From contig NZ_VANV01000001.1 of NCBI RefSeq assembly GCF_022496765.1, forward strand, positions 186,001 to 250,000: a stretch of DNA of 64,000 nt, in the 5' to 3' direction. Under the pieces are notes generated by a model, which did no database searches, was not told the DNA's origin, and saw nothing but the letters and a program-made list of their open reading frames with translations. Positions within the stretch are counted from its first letter, which is position 1. The number at the start of each line of letters is the position of its first letter. Of this stretch, positions 43,188-52,322 are shown piece by piece. This DNA comes from Acidaminobacter sp. JC074. Lineage in GTDB: Bacteria > Bacillota > Clostridia > Peptostreptococcales > Acidaminobacteraceae. Position numbers and translations under genes: made by a program.

Positions 43188-43580
43188 GTTAAAGGTAACA
43201 CTCAGTGTCTTATATGTCTTTGTAAGATTCTCAGCACACTGTCTTAAGGTCTCCTGATCACCAGGCCCTACATTGATATGATTACCAATCATAGTTAGAA
43301 GGTCTTTTTCTTCTTTAGCATAATCATGATCTGAATAAGCCAGTGTCATCAGTTCAAAATAAATTTTCTTCTTATCTGATGATTCTAAAGTATTGATAAC
43401 CTTCAGCTCTTCTTCAATGGTGTTGTCTAAATCAAAGTCAATGGTCAAAGCCATTTCTTTTTCATAGAGCTTTAAGATTTTTAACTCCTCTTTGGTTGCT
43501 TTGTTGTCTGAGTTCATAACTGTATAAGCCAGCTTGTAAAAAGATTGTTTAGCATCATTTGATAGTTCGTGTAAAAACAT
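43182..43580 (-). CDS. TerB-like (tellurite-resistance fold) protein
   Basis: 132 residues, all-helical. The pattern KLAYTVMNSDNKATKEELKIL near the start and ELMTLAYSDHDYAKEEKDLL in the second half are the two D-x-x-x-x-x-E type loops of TerB-fold proteins, which can bind metal ions. The second loop (YSDHDYAKEE) is well kept. The function of stand-alone TerB-like proteins is not established. AAAAGGAG precedes the ATG. Monocistronic. Confidence 0.7.
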   Translation of the reverse strand: MFLHELSNDAKQSFYKLAYTVMNSDNKATKEELKILKLYEKEMALTIDFDLDNTIEEELKVINTLESSDKKKIYFELMTLAYSDHDYAKEEKDLLTMIGNHINVGPGDQETLRQCAENLTKTYKTLSVTFNK

Positions 43581-43639
43581 AGCATCTCCTTTTATATTTA
43601 TTACATCCTAATACATTTATACCAGAAATACCGCTTGCT

Positions 43640-43670
43640 AAAACAAAAGAAAACCTTGATAAAATCAAGG
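43640..43670 (-). terminator. Terminator of the molybdenum hydroxylase operon
   Basis: CCTTGAT/ATCAAGG with an AAA loop, then TTTTCTTTTGTTTT on the minus strand. Confidence 0.8.
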
Positions 43671-43672
43671 CC

Positions 43673-44521
43673 TTACTTATTTCTTATATAGTTCTCATAA
43701 ACATCCACAGCCAGTCCAGTTATGGCAACTCTCTTATATGACCAAGACTTCCTTGTTCTAATAGAATCATCTACAGCTTGAGTAAACTTTTCTTGTAGAG
43801 CATCTTGTAAGTCTTTAATCGGTGTACCAACTAAAGATTTTTCATCCTTATGTCTAAAAGGTTTTAAACCAACTGCTCCTAAAGCAATCCTAATGTCTTT
43901 AACACATTCATTTTCTTCTTGGACAAAGATACATGCATTCATTTTAGATATGGTTACGCCTGTTCTAGAACCTACCTTTGCAAAACCTGAATGCATATGT
44001 TTAGGGATATCAATGACAAAACCAATGATCATTTCATCCACTTCTAAGCTGGTTGTATTGGGTCTGATAACCAGATCATCTACCTTTAAGCTTCTTACCT
44101 GCCCCTTAGAGTTTAACACCTTCACATCAGCATCCAAGCCAATCATTACCGTTGATGTATCTGCTGCAGCAGATGCATTGGCAATGTTACCACCTAAGGT
44201 GCCCGCATTTCTGATTTGAGGTGATCCAACCATGGACGCAGCAACTGATAGAGCTCTTACATGATCTAATATAACTTGACTATACTGTAAATCTGAAAAA
44301 GTTGTTAAAGCACCAATCTCAATTTTATCTTCAAGTAACCTGATGTACTTATAATCACTTAAGTGAGAAACATCAATGATGGCATCTGGCTTATATTTGC
44401 CTTCATTGATACCAACAATGATATCTGTTCCACCTGCAATAAACATTGTATTTTCAGTCTTTAGTCTTAATGTCTCAAGCAGACTGTCATAGTTTTTAGG
44501 CGCATACATTTTTATACTCAT
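43673..44521 (-). CDS. FAD-binding subunit of an XDH-family molybdenum hydroxylase (CoxM/XdhB type)
   Basis: 282 residues. FIAGGTDIIVGIN near 28 and GSPQIRNAGTLGGNIANAS near 105 are the two FAD-contacting motifs of the CO dehydrogenase/xanthine dehydrogenase medium subunit. It passes electrons from the iron-sulfur subunit to NAD or another acceptor. Last gene of the three-gene operon, 10 bases after the iron-sulfur gene. Confidence 0.92.
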   Translation of the reverse strand: MSIKMYAPKNYDSLLETLRLKTENTMFIAGGTDIIVGINEGKYKPDAIIDVSHLSDYKYIRLLEDKIEIGALTTFSDLQYSQVILDHVRALSVAASMVGSPQIRNAGTLGGNIANASAAADTSTVMIGLDADVKVLNSKGQVRSLKVDDLVIRPNTTSLEVDEMIIGFVIDIPKHMHSGFAKVGSRTGVTISKMNACIFVQEENECVKDIRIALGAVGLKPFRHKDEKSLVGTPIKDLQDALQEKFTQAVDDSIRTRKSWSYKRVAITGLAVDVYENYIRNK

Positions 44522-44530
44522 ATGCCCTCC

Positions 44531-44992
44531 TTAAGATAATTTTTCTGCAATCTTTAAGACTGCATCTTCTATTTTATTGTAGCCAGTGCAACGACATAAG
44601 TTGCCTTCAAGTCCTTTTTTTATAGCTAAAAGGTCAGGAGTTTTATTCTGCATAAGAATGGCCTTTGTAGACATAACCATCCCCGGTGTGCAGAAACCAC
44701 ATTGAATGGCACCACATTCTACAAACTGCTTTTCTATCACTTCAAACTCACCATCATCCTTTAAACCTTCAATGGTGATAACTTCTCTACCTTCAATCTG
44801 ACTGCATAAAACCAAACATGAGTTGATGGTCTTTTGATCAATGATAACTGTACATGCACCACATTCACCTTCACTACAGCCTTCTTTGGTACCTGTTAAA
44901 TCAAGTTCATCTCTTAAGAGATCTATTAGTCTAAGGCTAGGATCTACATCCACTTGAACGGCCTTATTATTTAGAGTAAAATTTATTTTCAT
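44531..44992 (-). CDS. [2Fe-2S] subunit of an XDH-family molybdenum hydroxylase (CoxS/XdhC type)
   Basis: About 153 residues with both clusters. CSEGECGACTVIIDQ gives the plant-ferredoxin-type site and its last Cys follows in SCLVLC. The helical domain has CGFCTPG and NLCRCTGY. The start at 44992 has GTGAGGT upstream. Small electron-transfer subunit between the molybdenum and FAD subunits. Confidence 0.93.
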   Translation of the reverse strand: MKINFTLNNKAVQVDVDPSLRLIDLLRDELDLTGTKEGCSEGECGACTVIIDQKTINSCLVLCSQIEGREVITIEGLKDDGEFEVIEKQFVECGAIQCGFCTPGMVMSTKAILMQNKTPDLLAIKKGLEGNLCRCTGYNKIEDAVLKIAEKLS

Positions 44993-44993
44993 C

Positions 44994-47249
44994 TTATACC
45001 TCACTGTTCAACTTAGCGATGACCTTTTCTGGTGTGATTGGCAAGCTAGAAAAATCACTGTCTAAAGCATGATTAACAGCATTGACAACAGCAGCCATAA
45101 CAGGCGTTGCTGCAATCTCACCAATTGCCTTGGCTCCAAATGGGCCATCATCTTGTCCATATTCCAGGATAAGGGTTCGAACTTTAGGCATATCTGGTGT
45201 GTTAACAACGTGATATGAAGAGAAGTTTCTCGCTACTGGATAACCTTTATCATTTAATTTAATGTCTTCTGATAAGGCATAACCAATTCCCATTTGTACA
45301 CCACCATGAATTTGGCCTTCAATCATGCCATGATTGATTGCGGTACCGACATCATGGCTTGCTAGGTAATCTGTTACTCTGATCAGACCAGTTAAAGTAT
45401 CTACTTCTACTTCTGCAAAATGTACACCATAACCACCTGGATTGGATGTGTTTTGATAGGTTTCTGTCACCTGTAATTGTTCTTGGAAGGTTCTATGTGT
45501 TTCAATGCAAATGTCACCATACGATACTGACGATTCAGCATTTCCCTTAACATGAACCACACCATCTTTGATGTATAAGTAGGCCACTGGTTTATTTAAA
45601 AGTCTAGATGCTTTTTCTAAAACCAAGTCTTTTAACTTTTCTGCTGCATTTTTGACAGCTCTACCCGTTACGTAAGTCACACGGCTTGAAAATGTACCTA
45701 AATCAAATGGACTTCTTGAAGTATTGGCTTCCATCACCTTAATAGATTCTACAGGAGTATCTAGTACTTCTGCAGCTATAATGGCAAAACTGATCAAGGT
45801 ACCACAACCCTGTTCATGGCCTGCTGAATTAATGATAACAGAGCCATCTTCTGACATCTTCATAATAATAGAAGAATGGTCTTGAACTTTACCATAGTAA
45901 CCGTTTACGTGTCCTGCCGCAGCAAGACCAACGCCTTTTTTATAACGTGAATCTTCAGACTTCTTATTGTATCTATTTTCAAAATCAAAGGCTTTTGCAC
46001 CTTCTAACATGACATCTTTAGGTCTAGCATTCCCAAGACTTAGATTAGAGTACTTTTCCATGGAACCAGGAGATACCATATTTTTCAGTCTAATGTCTAC
46101 AGGTGATACCTTAAGCTCTCTAGCAGCATTGGTCATTGCAATTTCCAGTGCCGTATAAATTTGAGGACAGCCCCAACCTCTAAAGCCACCTGAGATAGGA
46201 CCATTGGTATAAACTACCTTTCCCTTATAAGTCACATCATCGACATCATAAACCCTATAAAGCTTTTTACCACCTGCAACATTTAAAGCCACACTGTTAG
46301 AACAATAAGCACCTGAATCTACTAGTGAAGATATTTCAATGCCTTCTAGTTGATGATTTTCATCAAAACCTAGACTCACATCATAATCTATAGCAGTACC
46401 TGTTACAGTACTTAAAATGGTTTCTTTTCTGTTGTACTGAAGACTCACATTGGCTTTTAAGTCATTGGCCATATAAGCACAAACCAGCTCTAGTATAACT
46501 TGCTGCTTACCACCAAAAGAACCACCCATGGTCGTTTTAATGACAGTGATATCACTGTAGCGTTTCTCTAAAAAACCGGCAATGGTGTTTCTGACTGAAT
46601 AAACACTTTGACACGGTGCATAGACTGTCATCTCATCCATTTCATTGTATAAAACTACAGCTGAATGATTCTCCATAGCAGCATGGTGAACCTTCTGTGT
46701 ATGTACCGATGTATTAAAGCTATGTTTAGAGCCATCGATTTTACTTCTTGCTTGACCGATACTTAAATCTGCTTCACTTAAAATGTTACCACCTTCATGA
46801 ATAGATGTATCCGACTCCAATGCTTCTTTTAATGTCGGTAGTGCAGGTAATTCCTCATACTCAACTTCAATTAGATCAATTGCTCTTTTAGCAGTATGTT
46901 TATCTTTAGCCACTACAGCAGCTATTCTGTCCCCGACAAATCTTACTCTATCTGTAAAGATTCTTTCATCCTCTACAGATGTTTCTCCTGCATTAGTAAT
47001 ATAAGAGTTAAAACACTTCTTTGTCGTGTTAAAAGGTGTAAATACCTTTACCACCCCGTCTAATGCTTCAGCTTTACTTGTATCAATTTTTTTGACTATA
47101 CCATGAGGGATGCTAGAAAAAAGCACTTTGGCATGCAACAGATTTGAAAACTTCATATCTGGTAAGTACTTTTGCCTACCACAGGCTTTGGCCTTAGCAT
47201 CATGTATTGGATATGATTTCCCCACATATTTTCTTTCTGTTTTCGTCAT
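44994..47249 (-). CDS. Molybdopterin-binding subunit of an XDH-family molybdenum hydroxylase
   Basis: About 751 residues. An N-terminal Ald_Xan_dh hammerhead domain (GVVKVFTPFNTTK) is followed by the cofactor-binding domain: TMGGSFGGKQQ, GGFRGWGCPQIY, and near the end GPFGAKAIGEIAATP, whose Glu is the catalytic base of the family. The substrate cannot be read off: purines, nicotinate or an aromatic heterocycle are possible. First gene of the operon; GAGGTG precedes the ATG at 47249. The mocA gene at 33.3 kb would supply its cytosine dinucleotide cofactor. Confidence 0.9.
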   Translation of the reverse strand: MTKTERKYVGKSYPIHDAKAKACGRQKYLPDMKFSNLLHAKVLFSSIPHGIVKKIDTSKAEALDGVVKVFTPFNTTKKCFNSYITNAGETSVEDERIFTDRVRFVGDRIAAVVAKDKHTAKRAIDLIEVEYEELPALPTLKEALESDTSIHEGGNILSEADLSIGQARSKIDGSKHSFNTSVHTQKVHHAAMENHSAVVLYNEMDEMTVYAPCQSVYSVRNTIAGFLEKRYSDITVIKTTMGGSFGGKQQVILELVCAYMANDLKANVSLQYNRKETILSTVTGTAIDYDVSLGFDENHQLEGIEISSLVDSGAYCSNSVALNVAGGKKLYRVYDVDDVTYKGKVVYTNGPISGGFRGWGCPQIYTALEIAMTNAARELKVSPVDIRLKNMVSPGSMEKYSNLSLGNARPKDVMLEGAKAFDFENRYNKKSEDSRYKKGVGLAAAGHVNGYYGKVQDHSSIIMKMSEDGSVIINSAGHEQGCGTLISFAIIAAEVLDTPVESIKVMEANTSRSPFDLGTFSSRVTYVTGRAVKNAAEKLKDLVLEKASRLLNKPVAYLYIKDGVVHVKGNAESSVSYGDICIETHRTFQEQLQVTETYQNTSNPGGYGVHFAEVEVDTLTGLIRVTDYLASHDVGTAINHGMIEGQIHGGVQMGIGYALSEDIKLNDKGYPVARNFSSYHVVNTPDMPKVRTLILEYGQDDGPFGAKAIGEIAATPVMAAVVNAVNHALDSDFSSLPITPEKVIAKLNSEV

Positions 47250-47382
47250 TGTCACCTCTATTTCATAGGACCTAATTAGCTCATGCTAAATCATAATTAC
47301 TCATCTTTAAGTTCATCATAATAGATTCTATCTAACAAAAGTCTAAACATTAGATAAAGTGTAAATCATTCCATCAAATACG

Positions 47383-47407
47383 AAAAAACACTGCCCATGA
47401 CAGTGTT
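47383..47407 (-). terminator. Terminator of the lipoprotein gene
   Basis: AACACTG/CAGTGTT with a 7-base loop, then TTTT on the minus strand. Confidence 0.75.
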
Positions 47408-48878
47408 ATTTTATCTCTACAAAAGAGTCAATATAATATTCATCTCCAATTTTAACAATTGTTAATCTAGCCTCAGTATCAATAGCCTGCCCTTCTAAGA
47501 TAAGTCTATCTTTTTCATGATAGCCACTAGTACACTTGAACCAGCCAGGTCCAAAGTCACTTGTATAGTTATAAAAAGCATCCGTTTCCTCTAAGTATAA
47601 GACATCTTTTAAAGCAAGTTCAGATAGTTGATCTATCTTCACACCTGTGATACTCTTCAATACCTCTTCTACATGCGCCTTTTTATAACGGTGAATCGGT
47701 ACAGGCATGGCCTTTAGAGTTTTGACATGTTTGAATGGCCAATTATCCAACTTACTTAATATATCATACTCTTCTAGTTCTTTTGGTACCTCACCATAAG
47801 GATAGTACATCAGAAACTCACTTAAATTGATATCTCTTACTTCTTCATAAAATGAAGTGAAAAAACATCCTATTGGATTTACTGTTGACATGGTATCGAA
47901 AGTTAATACAGGTTGAAAAAGTTCATTTAAACTTTCAAGTTCCTTCTCTGATAAGACTTTGTTCTGAGAATAAACCTCATCTAAAGTTTCATTCCAAGCT
48001 TCCCTTATAGAATCAAATGAAAAACTAAGCATCATCGTTTCTAGGACAGATCCACTCTTCCATTTGTGACCCATCCAATAAGAAAATTCTTCATCACTAT
48101 GCCACTCTGGCTTAAACTCATTGGTCAAATAAGAATCAATCTTGTAATTCTTTTCTTCTTCTAAATCAAGAAGATAAAGTGTTACCAATCTTTCATTTTC
48201 CATAAACTCATCAACAGTTATGGTATCTAACATAAGAGGATAATCACTATAAAGAATCAGACCAGTGTTTGGATTCAGAACATAATCATCCGTAAAAACA
48301 TCATCATTTGTATATATCTTATAATCCCAAGTGTTGGTCTCTAGTTTGATATAAGCTTGAGTTAGCATCAAGTCCTTTGATTCAATCCATAAAGACGTTT
48401 CCTGGTCATTCCACATGTATAAATTTAAACTGAAAATGTCTTCAAGTCCTAGATCACCTTTAGTCAGTTTCTTTTCTAAATGACCTTCTGTATCTAGTAT
48501 GTAAATCTCGTCTAAACTCTCTACAGCAATATACTTGCCTTTGGGACTGACTCTAAAATCAAAACTAGTGCCTTCAAATAGCTTTTTAGGTTTTGAAGAC
48601 GGTGTCAAACACCAAAGTGATCTTATAAGTTCGCCACTGGTATCCTCATAGATGACATAAACTTTATCATCCACAGTTTCCATATAGTGATAATGATTTT
48701 TATATACCGACAGAACCTTCTCATTGTCCACTCTTGCCAAACTTAACTCATCTTCTAAATTTGTCACTTGTTCTTCTAATCTTGTCACCTTAATTTGCAA
48801 ATCAGCACTCATATCATTTGTATCACCACAGGCTACAAGACTAAAAACTATCATTAGAAGCAACATCAATCTTTTCAT
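47406..48878 (-). CDS. Lipoprotein of unknown function, beta-propeller-like N-terminal half
   Basis: About 490 residues. Signal peptide with lipobox SLVACGD, then a short coiled coil (LQIKVTRLEEQVTNLEDEL). About 300 residues of repeating strands follow (FRVSPKGKYIAVESLDEIYI), which resemble TolB/WD-like propeller blades. The C-terminal 170 residues are not recognised. Membrane-anchored on the outside. The start at 48878 is chosen for the signal peptide and the GGGGAGG site. Transcribed alone. Confidence 0.7.
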   Translation of the reverse strand: MKRLMLLLMIVFSLVACGDTNDMSADLQIKVTRLEEQVTNLEDELSLARVDNEKVLSVYKNHYHYMETVDDKVYVIYEDTSGELIRSLWCLTPSSKPKKLFEGTSFDFRVSPKGKYIAVESLDEIYILDTEGHLEKKLTKGDLGLEDIFSLNLYMWNDQETSLWIESKDLMLTQAYIKLETNTWDYKIYTNDDVFTDDYVLNPNTGLILYSDYPLMLDTITVDEFMENERLVTLYLLDLEEEKNYKIDSYLTNEFKPEWHSDEEFSYWMGHKWKSGSVLETMMLSFSFDSIREAWNETLDEVYSQNKVLSEKELESLNELFQPVLTFDTMSTVNPIGCFFTSFYEEVRDINLSEFLMYYPYGEVPKELEEYDILSKLDNWPFKHVKTLKAMPVPIHRYKKAHVEEVLKSITGVKIDQLSELALKDVLYLEETDAFYNYTSDFGPGWFKCTSGYHEKDRLILEGQAIDTEARLTIVKIGDEYYIDSFVEIK

Positions 48879-48950
48879 CGAACAACCTCCCCTACTCAAT
48901 TTATTTTATCATATGCCAATAAAAAATGGACATAATAGGAAGAATTTACT

Positions 48951-48974
48951 AAAAAAAGTCCTTAGTGGACTTTT
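48951..48974 (-). terminator. Terminator after the YciI-like gene
   Basis: AAAAGTCC/GGACTTTT with a 5-base loop. The minus strand ends in TTT and the stop codon overlaps the stem. Confidence 0.75.
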
Positions 48975-49278
48975 ATACGTTATCTTCTGAAATTAATGCC
49001 ACTCTATAAGGATAGAGTTCCGCTGTCATGATGCCTTCTTTAACAGCTGGATCGTTTAGCATGATCTCACGTGCCTTAACTTCATCCGCATTAAGGATGA
49101 CAATACCAAAAGTATCTGGTCCATCATGTGTGGTACGACCAGCTAATATTAGAATACCTTCCTTCTTAAGGTCTTGAAGTTTATGAAAGTGTCTTTCCAC
49201 TATTTTTTCATCCTCTTCAGTCCAATCCTGACCACCAACCAATCTATCTATCAATTGTAACTTGTATATATAATGCAT
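48973..49278 (-). CDS. YciI-like protein
   Basis: About 101 residues. HFHKLQDLKKEGILILAGRT, then FGIVILNADEVKAREIM and the ending GIMTAELYPYRVAL match the small ferredoxin-like YciI fold. Its His and Asp are thought to act in hydrolysis or decyclisation in some relatives; no substrate can be named. GGTAGGAGG precedes the ATG at 49278. End of the 51.8-49 kb gene cluster. Confidence 0.8.
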   Translation of the reverse strand: MHYIYKLQLIDRLVGGQDWTEEDEKIVERHFHKLQDLKKEGILILAGRTTHDGPDTFGIVILNADEVKAREIMLNDPAVKEGIMTAELYPYRVALISEDNV

Positions 49279-49286
49279 AGGTCCTC

Positions 49287-50024
49287 CTACCATTTAAGCA
49301 TGCCATCTGCCTCGTCTATATGTTCAGCTTCCTTGACGTAAGCACCTGTTATTTTCATATATAGTTTTTCTAGTAAGTTGATCTTAGGCGTAAACATCAG
49401 AGACAAAGTCCAGAATAAACCTAAAATTAAGACAGATGAAATTAATATCAAATTTCTAGGGCCATTGTAAATAAGCCTTCTGTTGTCCATAAATTCAATG
49501 GGTTCATCAATTTTAATGCTTGTCAAACTGCCATCTATAGAATATGACTTAATAGCCTTTTCCTTAAGACCGATATCAATCATTTCAAATACTGGCCTTG
49601 TCGTCACATTCACTTCATGCAAGCCACGAACACTGACTAATGTCACGTTACTATAATTGTCTTCACCAACAAGAAGAATATAATCAGTGCCATCGTATTC
49701 ATAATCAAACATCAATAGTTTGCCTTGAAGTTCCTTGTAATAACCAGACTCCAAACGGTACTTGTCATTCAGTCCCTTAGACAAATAAGCAAAACCAAGC
49801 TGATTGTCTATACGAAAGCTTACTAGCTTGTCATTTTCAAAGATTCTTGTAGAAATCAACTGGACATCTAAGCCAGTATCTGTTTCCAATGCTTTTTCAA
49901 TGTCTGCTTCTGTCACGATGGTGTAGAAATTCAGATAAAAAAGTACAGAAACCACAATACCAATAATAATCAAAGTAAATCTAATTATCCTTTTCAAGAT
50001 GATCCACCATCCCTTCAATTTCAA
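49287..50024 (-). CDS. Membrane-anchored protein of unknown function
   Basis: About 245 residues. A membrane helix near 13-31 and a second at about 193-211 surround an extracellular domain of about 160 residues with no recognised fold. A 35-residue Lys/Glu-rich tail lies inside. Only TTG start codons are available in frame: 50024 or one nine codons later (49997). I keep the longer one. It overlaps the preceding lipoprotein gene by 44 bases, so translational coupling is likely. Confidence 0.55.
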   Translation of the reverse strand: MKLKGWWIILKRIIRFTLIIIGIVVSVLFYLNFYTIVTEADIEKALETDTGLDVQLISTRIFENDKLVSFRIDNQLGFAYLSKGLNDKYRLESGYYKELQGKLLMFDYEYDGTDYILLVGEDNYSNVTLVSVRGLHEVNVTTRPVFEMIDIGLKEKAIKSYSIDGSLTSIKIDEPIEFMDNRRLIYNGPRNLILISSVLILGLFWTLSLMFTPKINLLEKLYMKITGAYVKEAEHIDEADGMLKW

Positions 50025-50529
50025 CCTTTTCCTTAAAACTTATTTCTCCTATAGGTTCTGATGCTCTACCAAAAGTATATTCACTATAGGCAACAAGCTT
50101 GCCCTCTAAAACATCTACCGAAATTCTATCATTATCATTGTAAAAGTGACCGACAGTGATTTCTTTTGTCACGGGATCAAAGTGAGCCATCTGAATGATC
50201 AAAAGTCCTGAACCTATATCACTTACGACTAAAAGCTCGTCTTTTCCGTCTCCATTTGAATCCAGAAGGTATATGTCTTCTAGATAACCATATGGCATTT
50301 GAAAGATCAAATCATCTTTTACAAATAAAATATGATTAAAATCAGACACTTGATAGACTTTAAATCCCTCTACTGTAATATTTAAATCAAAAACATCTGC
50401 ATGCTTATACGCTTCATCCAAAATAATGGGCTCATCAACCTGACTGATATCATAATCTAGCTTTACACAAGAGACATCTTCACAGCCAATCAAAAGAAAA
50501 GCCATCAAAAGTAGCAAAATCTTTTTCAT
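49981..50529 (-). CDS. Small lipoprotein of unknown function
   Basis: 182 residues with a lipobox (LLIGCEDV). The middle carries a D-rich turn, LDSNGDGKDELLV, like the calcium-binding FG-GAP/dockerin loop, then strands. It may be a single-domain calcium-stabilised surface protein. The start at 50529 follows GGGTGATGAT. Encoded immediately before the membrane-anchored protein and overlapping it, so the two may work together at the cell surface. Confidence 0.65.
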   Translation of the reverse strand: MKKILLLLMAFLLIGCEDVSCVKLDYDISQVDEPIILDEAYKHADVFDLNITVEGFKVYQVSDFNHILFVKDDLIFQMPYGYLEDIYLLDSNGDGKDELLVVSDIGSGLLIIQMAHFDPVTKEITVGHFYNDNDRISVDVLEGKLVAYSEYTFGRASEPIGEISFKEKVEIEGMVDHLEKDN

Positions 50530-50533
50530 ATCA

Positions 50534-51439
50534 TCACCCAAAAGCTTTAGAGTACTCAACCACACCAGAATCTGAATCACTTATTTTTAAGTACATATAG
50601 TTTTCATCTGGTACTTTAAATGGACATTCTATCCCATACTTTGAAGCCAGTTCAAAGCCAAACTTAGGATAATAGTCCTTATGACCAAGTACAACAATCC
50701 CTTTATATTCATCAGCTCTTTTTATAGAATCTCTTATCAGAAGACTGCCCACTGACTTGCCTTGATAAGATTCATGAACAGCGACGGGCGCCAGTGCTAA
50801 ATAACCTTCATGACCCCCTACTTTTATTTTGGTCATCATGCAGTGACCGATAACCTTACCATCTAACTTGGCAACTGTCGACAAGTGATGGATATACTCA
50901 TTAGAATCTCTCAAACAATTTACAAGCTTCATTTCTTCATCTGTTTCAAAGGCACTGATAAGTACTTGATCAATTTCTTTATAATCATCAGGTGATTCTT
51001 CTACAATCACTAGAGGACTCTTTTTTACCATCGGAAGAAAGATGATGCCATCTTTTTTTTGCATCTGATTTACACCTACAAAACCAAGCGCTTCATAGGC
51101 CTTAATAGCATAGTCTGAAGCATTCACTGTTACATCACAAAGCAAGTCTTTTGAAGCGGTTTCAAATAAGGTTCTACCAATCCCCTTACCAAAATAATCA
51201 GAGTCAACGAAAAATAGGGAAATATGCCCCTTATTCATCTCGATCATGCCCACCAATTTCTTATCTGCTTTTGCCACAAAAATGTTTGATTCCCTATTAA
51301 CCATGTCATCTACGAAGTGATTAAAGTTTCTTTTTCCTTCTTCACTGTAGCCTGGTCCAACATATGCATCAAAGACCTTCTTAACTAAACTTATTACATC
51401 ATTCATTTCGTCACGGTTCATTCTCTCTATGTTATACAT
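50534..51439 (-). CDS. Protein with two tandem GNAT acetyltransferase domains
   Basis: 301 residues. The first GNAT domain ends near 140 (ISLFFVDSDYFGKGIGRTLF contains the acetyl-CoA motif). The second, from about 155, has APVAVHESYQGKSVGSLLI. Both keep the Q/R-x-x-G-x-G/A pyrophosphate loop in recognisable form (FGKGIG, QGKSVG). Two-GNAT proteins often acetylate a larger ligand such as mycothiol-type thiols or antibiotics, but the substrate here is unknown. GGAGAG before the ATG. Confidence 0.82.
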   Translation of the reverse strand: MYNIERMNRDEMNDVISLVKKVFDAYVGPGYSEEGKRNFNHFVDDMVNRESNIFVAKADKKLVGMIEMNKGHISLFFVDSDYFGKGIGRTLFETASKDLLCDVTVNASDYAIKAYEALGFVGVNQMQKKDGIIFLPMVKKSPLVIVEESPDDYKEIDQVLISAFETDEEMKLVNCLRDSNEYIHHLSTVAKLDGKVIGHCMMTKIKVGGHEGYLALAPVAVHESYQGKSVGSLLIRDSIKRADEYKGIVVLGHKDYYPKFGFELASKYGIECPFKVPDENYMYLKISDSDSGVVEYSKAFG

Positions 51440-51441
51440 TT

Positions 51442-51786
51442 TTATCTCTCCGCCATCTTAATACTAGATTTAAAATATTGTTCTGTAAACCATATAGCAT
51501 CTAGTATCTCTTTTTCACTATAAGCATGATCTTTTGCAACAACCAGTTTCTCTTCTACATCATCTTCTCTATATACAATGGCTATAACAATCCCTTTAAA
51601 ACTTTCTACTGCCTCTTTAGGACCCAGAACATAAGCATCTAGCTCATGACCATCGCCAGCGACTGTATTTTCTAAATAGCCATAATTCACAGGATAAATC
51701 ATGTCCTTATGTCTAGGATGTGGTTTACCAAGTGGTCTATCAATAATCACTTCAACTTCAGTATTTAAATATGCTTCTATATTCAT
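51442..51786 (-). CDS. Short inorganic-pyrophosphatase-like protein
   Basis: 114 residues, versus about 175 for family I pyrophosphatases. IYPVNYGYL and AGDGHELDAYVLG match the family's substrate-binding and Mg-binding stretch (consensus DGDPLDVLV), with Gly-His-Glu in place of Asp-Pro. Many firmicutes carry this short form. Activity on pyrophosphate is uncertain. It precedes the tandem-GNAT gene by 2 bases. Confidence 0.7.
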   Translation of the reverse strand: MNIEAYLNTEVEVIIDRPLGKPHPRHKDMIYPVNYGYLENTVAGDGHELDAYVLGPKEAVESFKGIVIAIVYREDDVEEKLVVAKDHAYSEKEILDAIWFTEQYFKSSIKMAER

Positions 51787-51851
51787 CTTACACCTGCCAT
51801 TTCATTTCAAACTCATATAACACGAAACTGTCAATTTTAGGTATCAAAGTA

Positions 51852-52136
51852 CTATTTTTTTGATACAATAACCAGTTCCCAAGGTATCAACTCATAAGTG
51901 TAATAACCTCCTGCAATCAAAGGATCTTTTCTTGTAATTTTATGTGCATCCTCTATATCTTTTGCTTCAAAAATTACCATGCCACCAGGACGATCCATAA
52001 ATCCACCACCTACTAAGCTGTGGTCTTTAGAGTAATCGTATAAGTACTTTAAATGCGCCTCAAAGATCTCCTCTGCTACTTTTTCTTCATTTGCCTTTGT
52101 ATCTCTTCTTACATAAAGTGTCATACCTGCTTTCAT
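51852..52136 (-). CDS. YciI-like protein
   Basis: 94 residues. The order FEAHLKYLYDYSKDHSLVGG, FMDRPGGMVIFEAKDIEDAH, DPLIAGGYYTYELIPWELV is that of YciI-family proteins. Conserved His (AHLKYL) and the DPL pattern are present. No substrate is known. GGGAGGTAAT before the ATG. It is related in fold, not closely in sequence, to the YciI-like protein at 48.97 kb. Confidence 0.8.
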   Translation of the reverse strand: MKAGMTLYVRRDTKANEEKVAEEIFEAHLKYLYDYSKDHSLVGGGFMDRPGGMVIFEAKDIEDAHKITRKDPLIAGGYYTYELIPWELVIVSKK

Positions 52137-52322
52137 AAAATTACCTCCCTTATGACTATTTTAACAGAAAAAAGCTTTGAAATAACACTTTATATCAAGT
52201 ATTATCCAAAGCTATTTAATCTCCCACATTTTCTTTCTATGTTTACGAAACTATTTCAATAGTTATAAGATAATGTAAGGCTACAATTACTCTAGGTAGT
52301 TTAATACCAAATTAAGAAGAGT

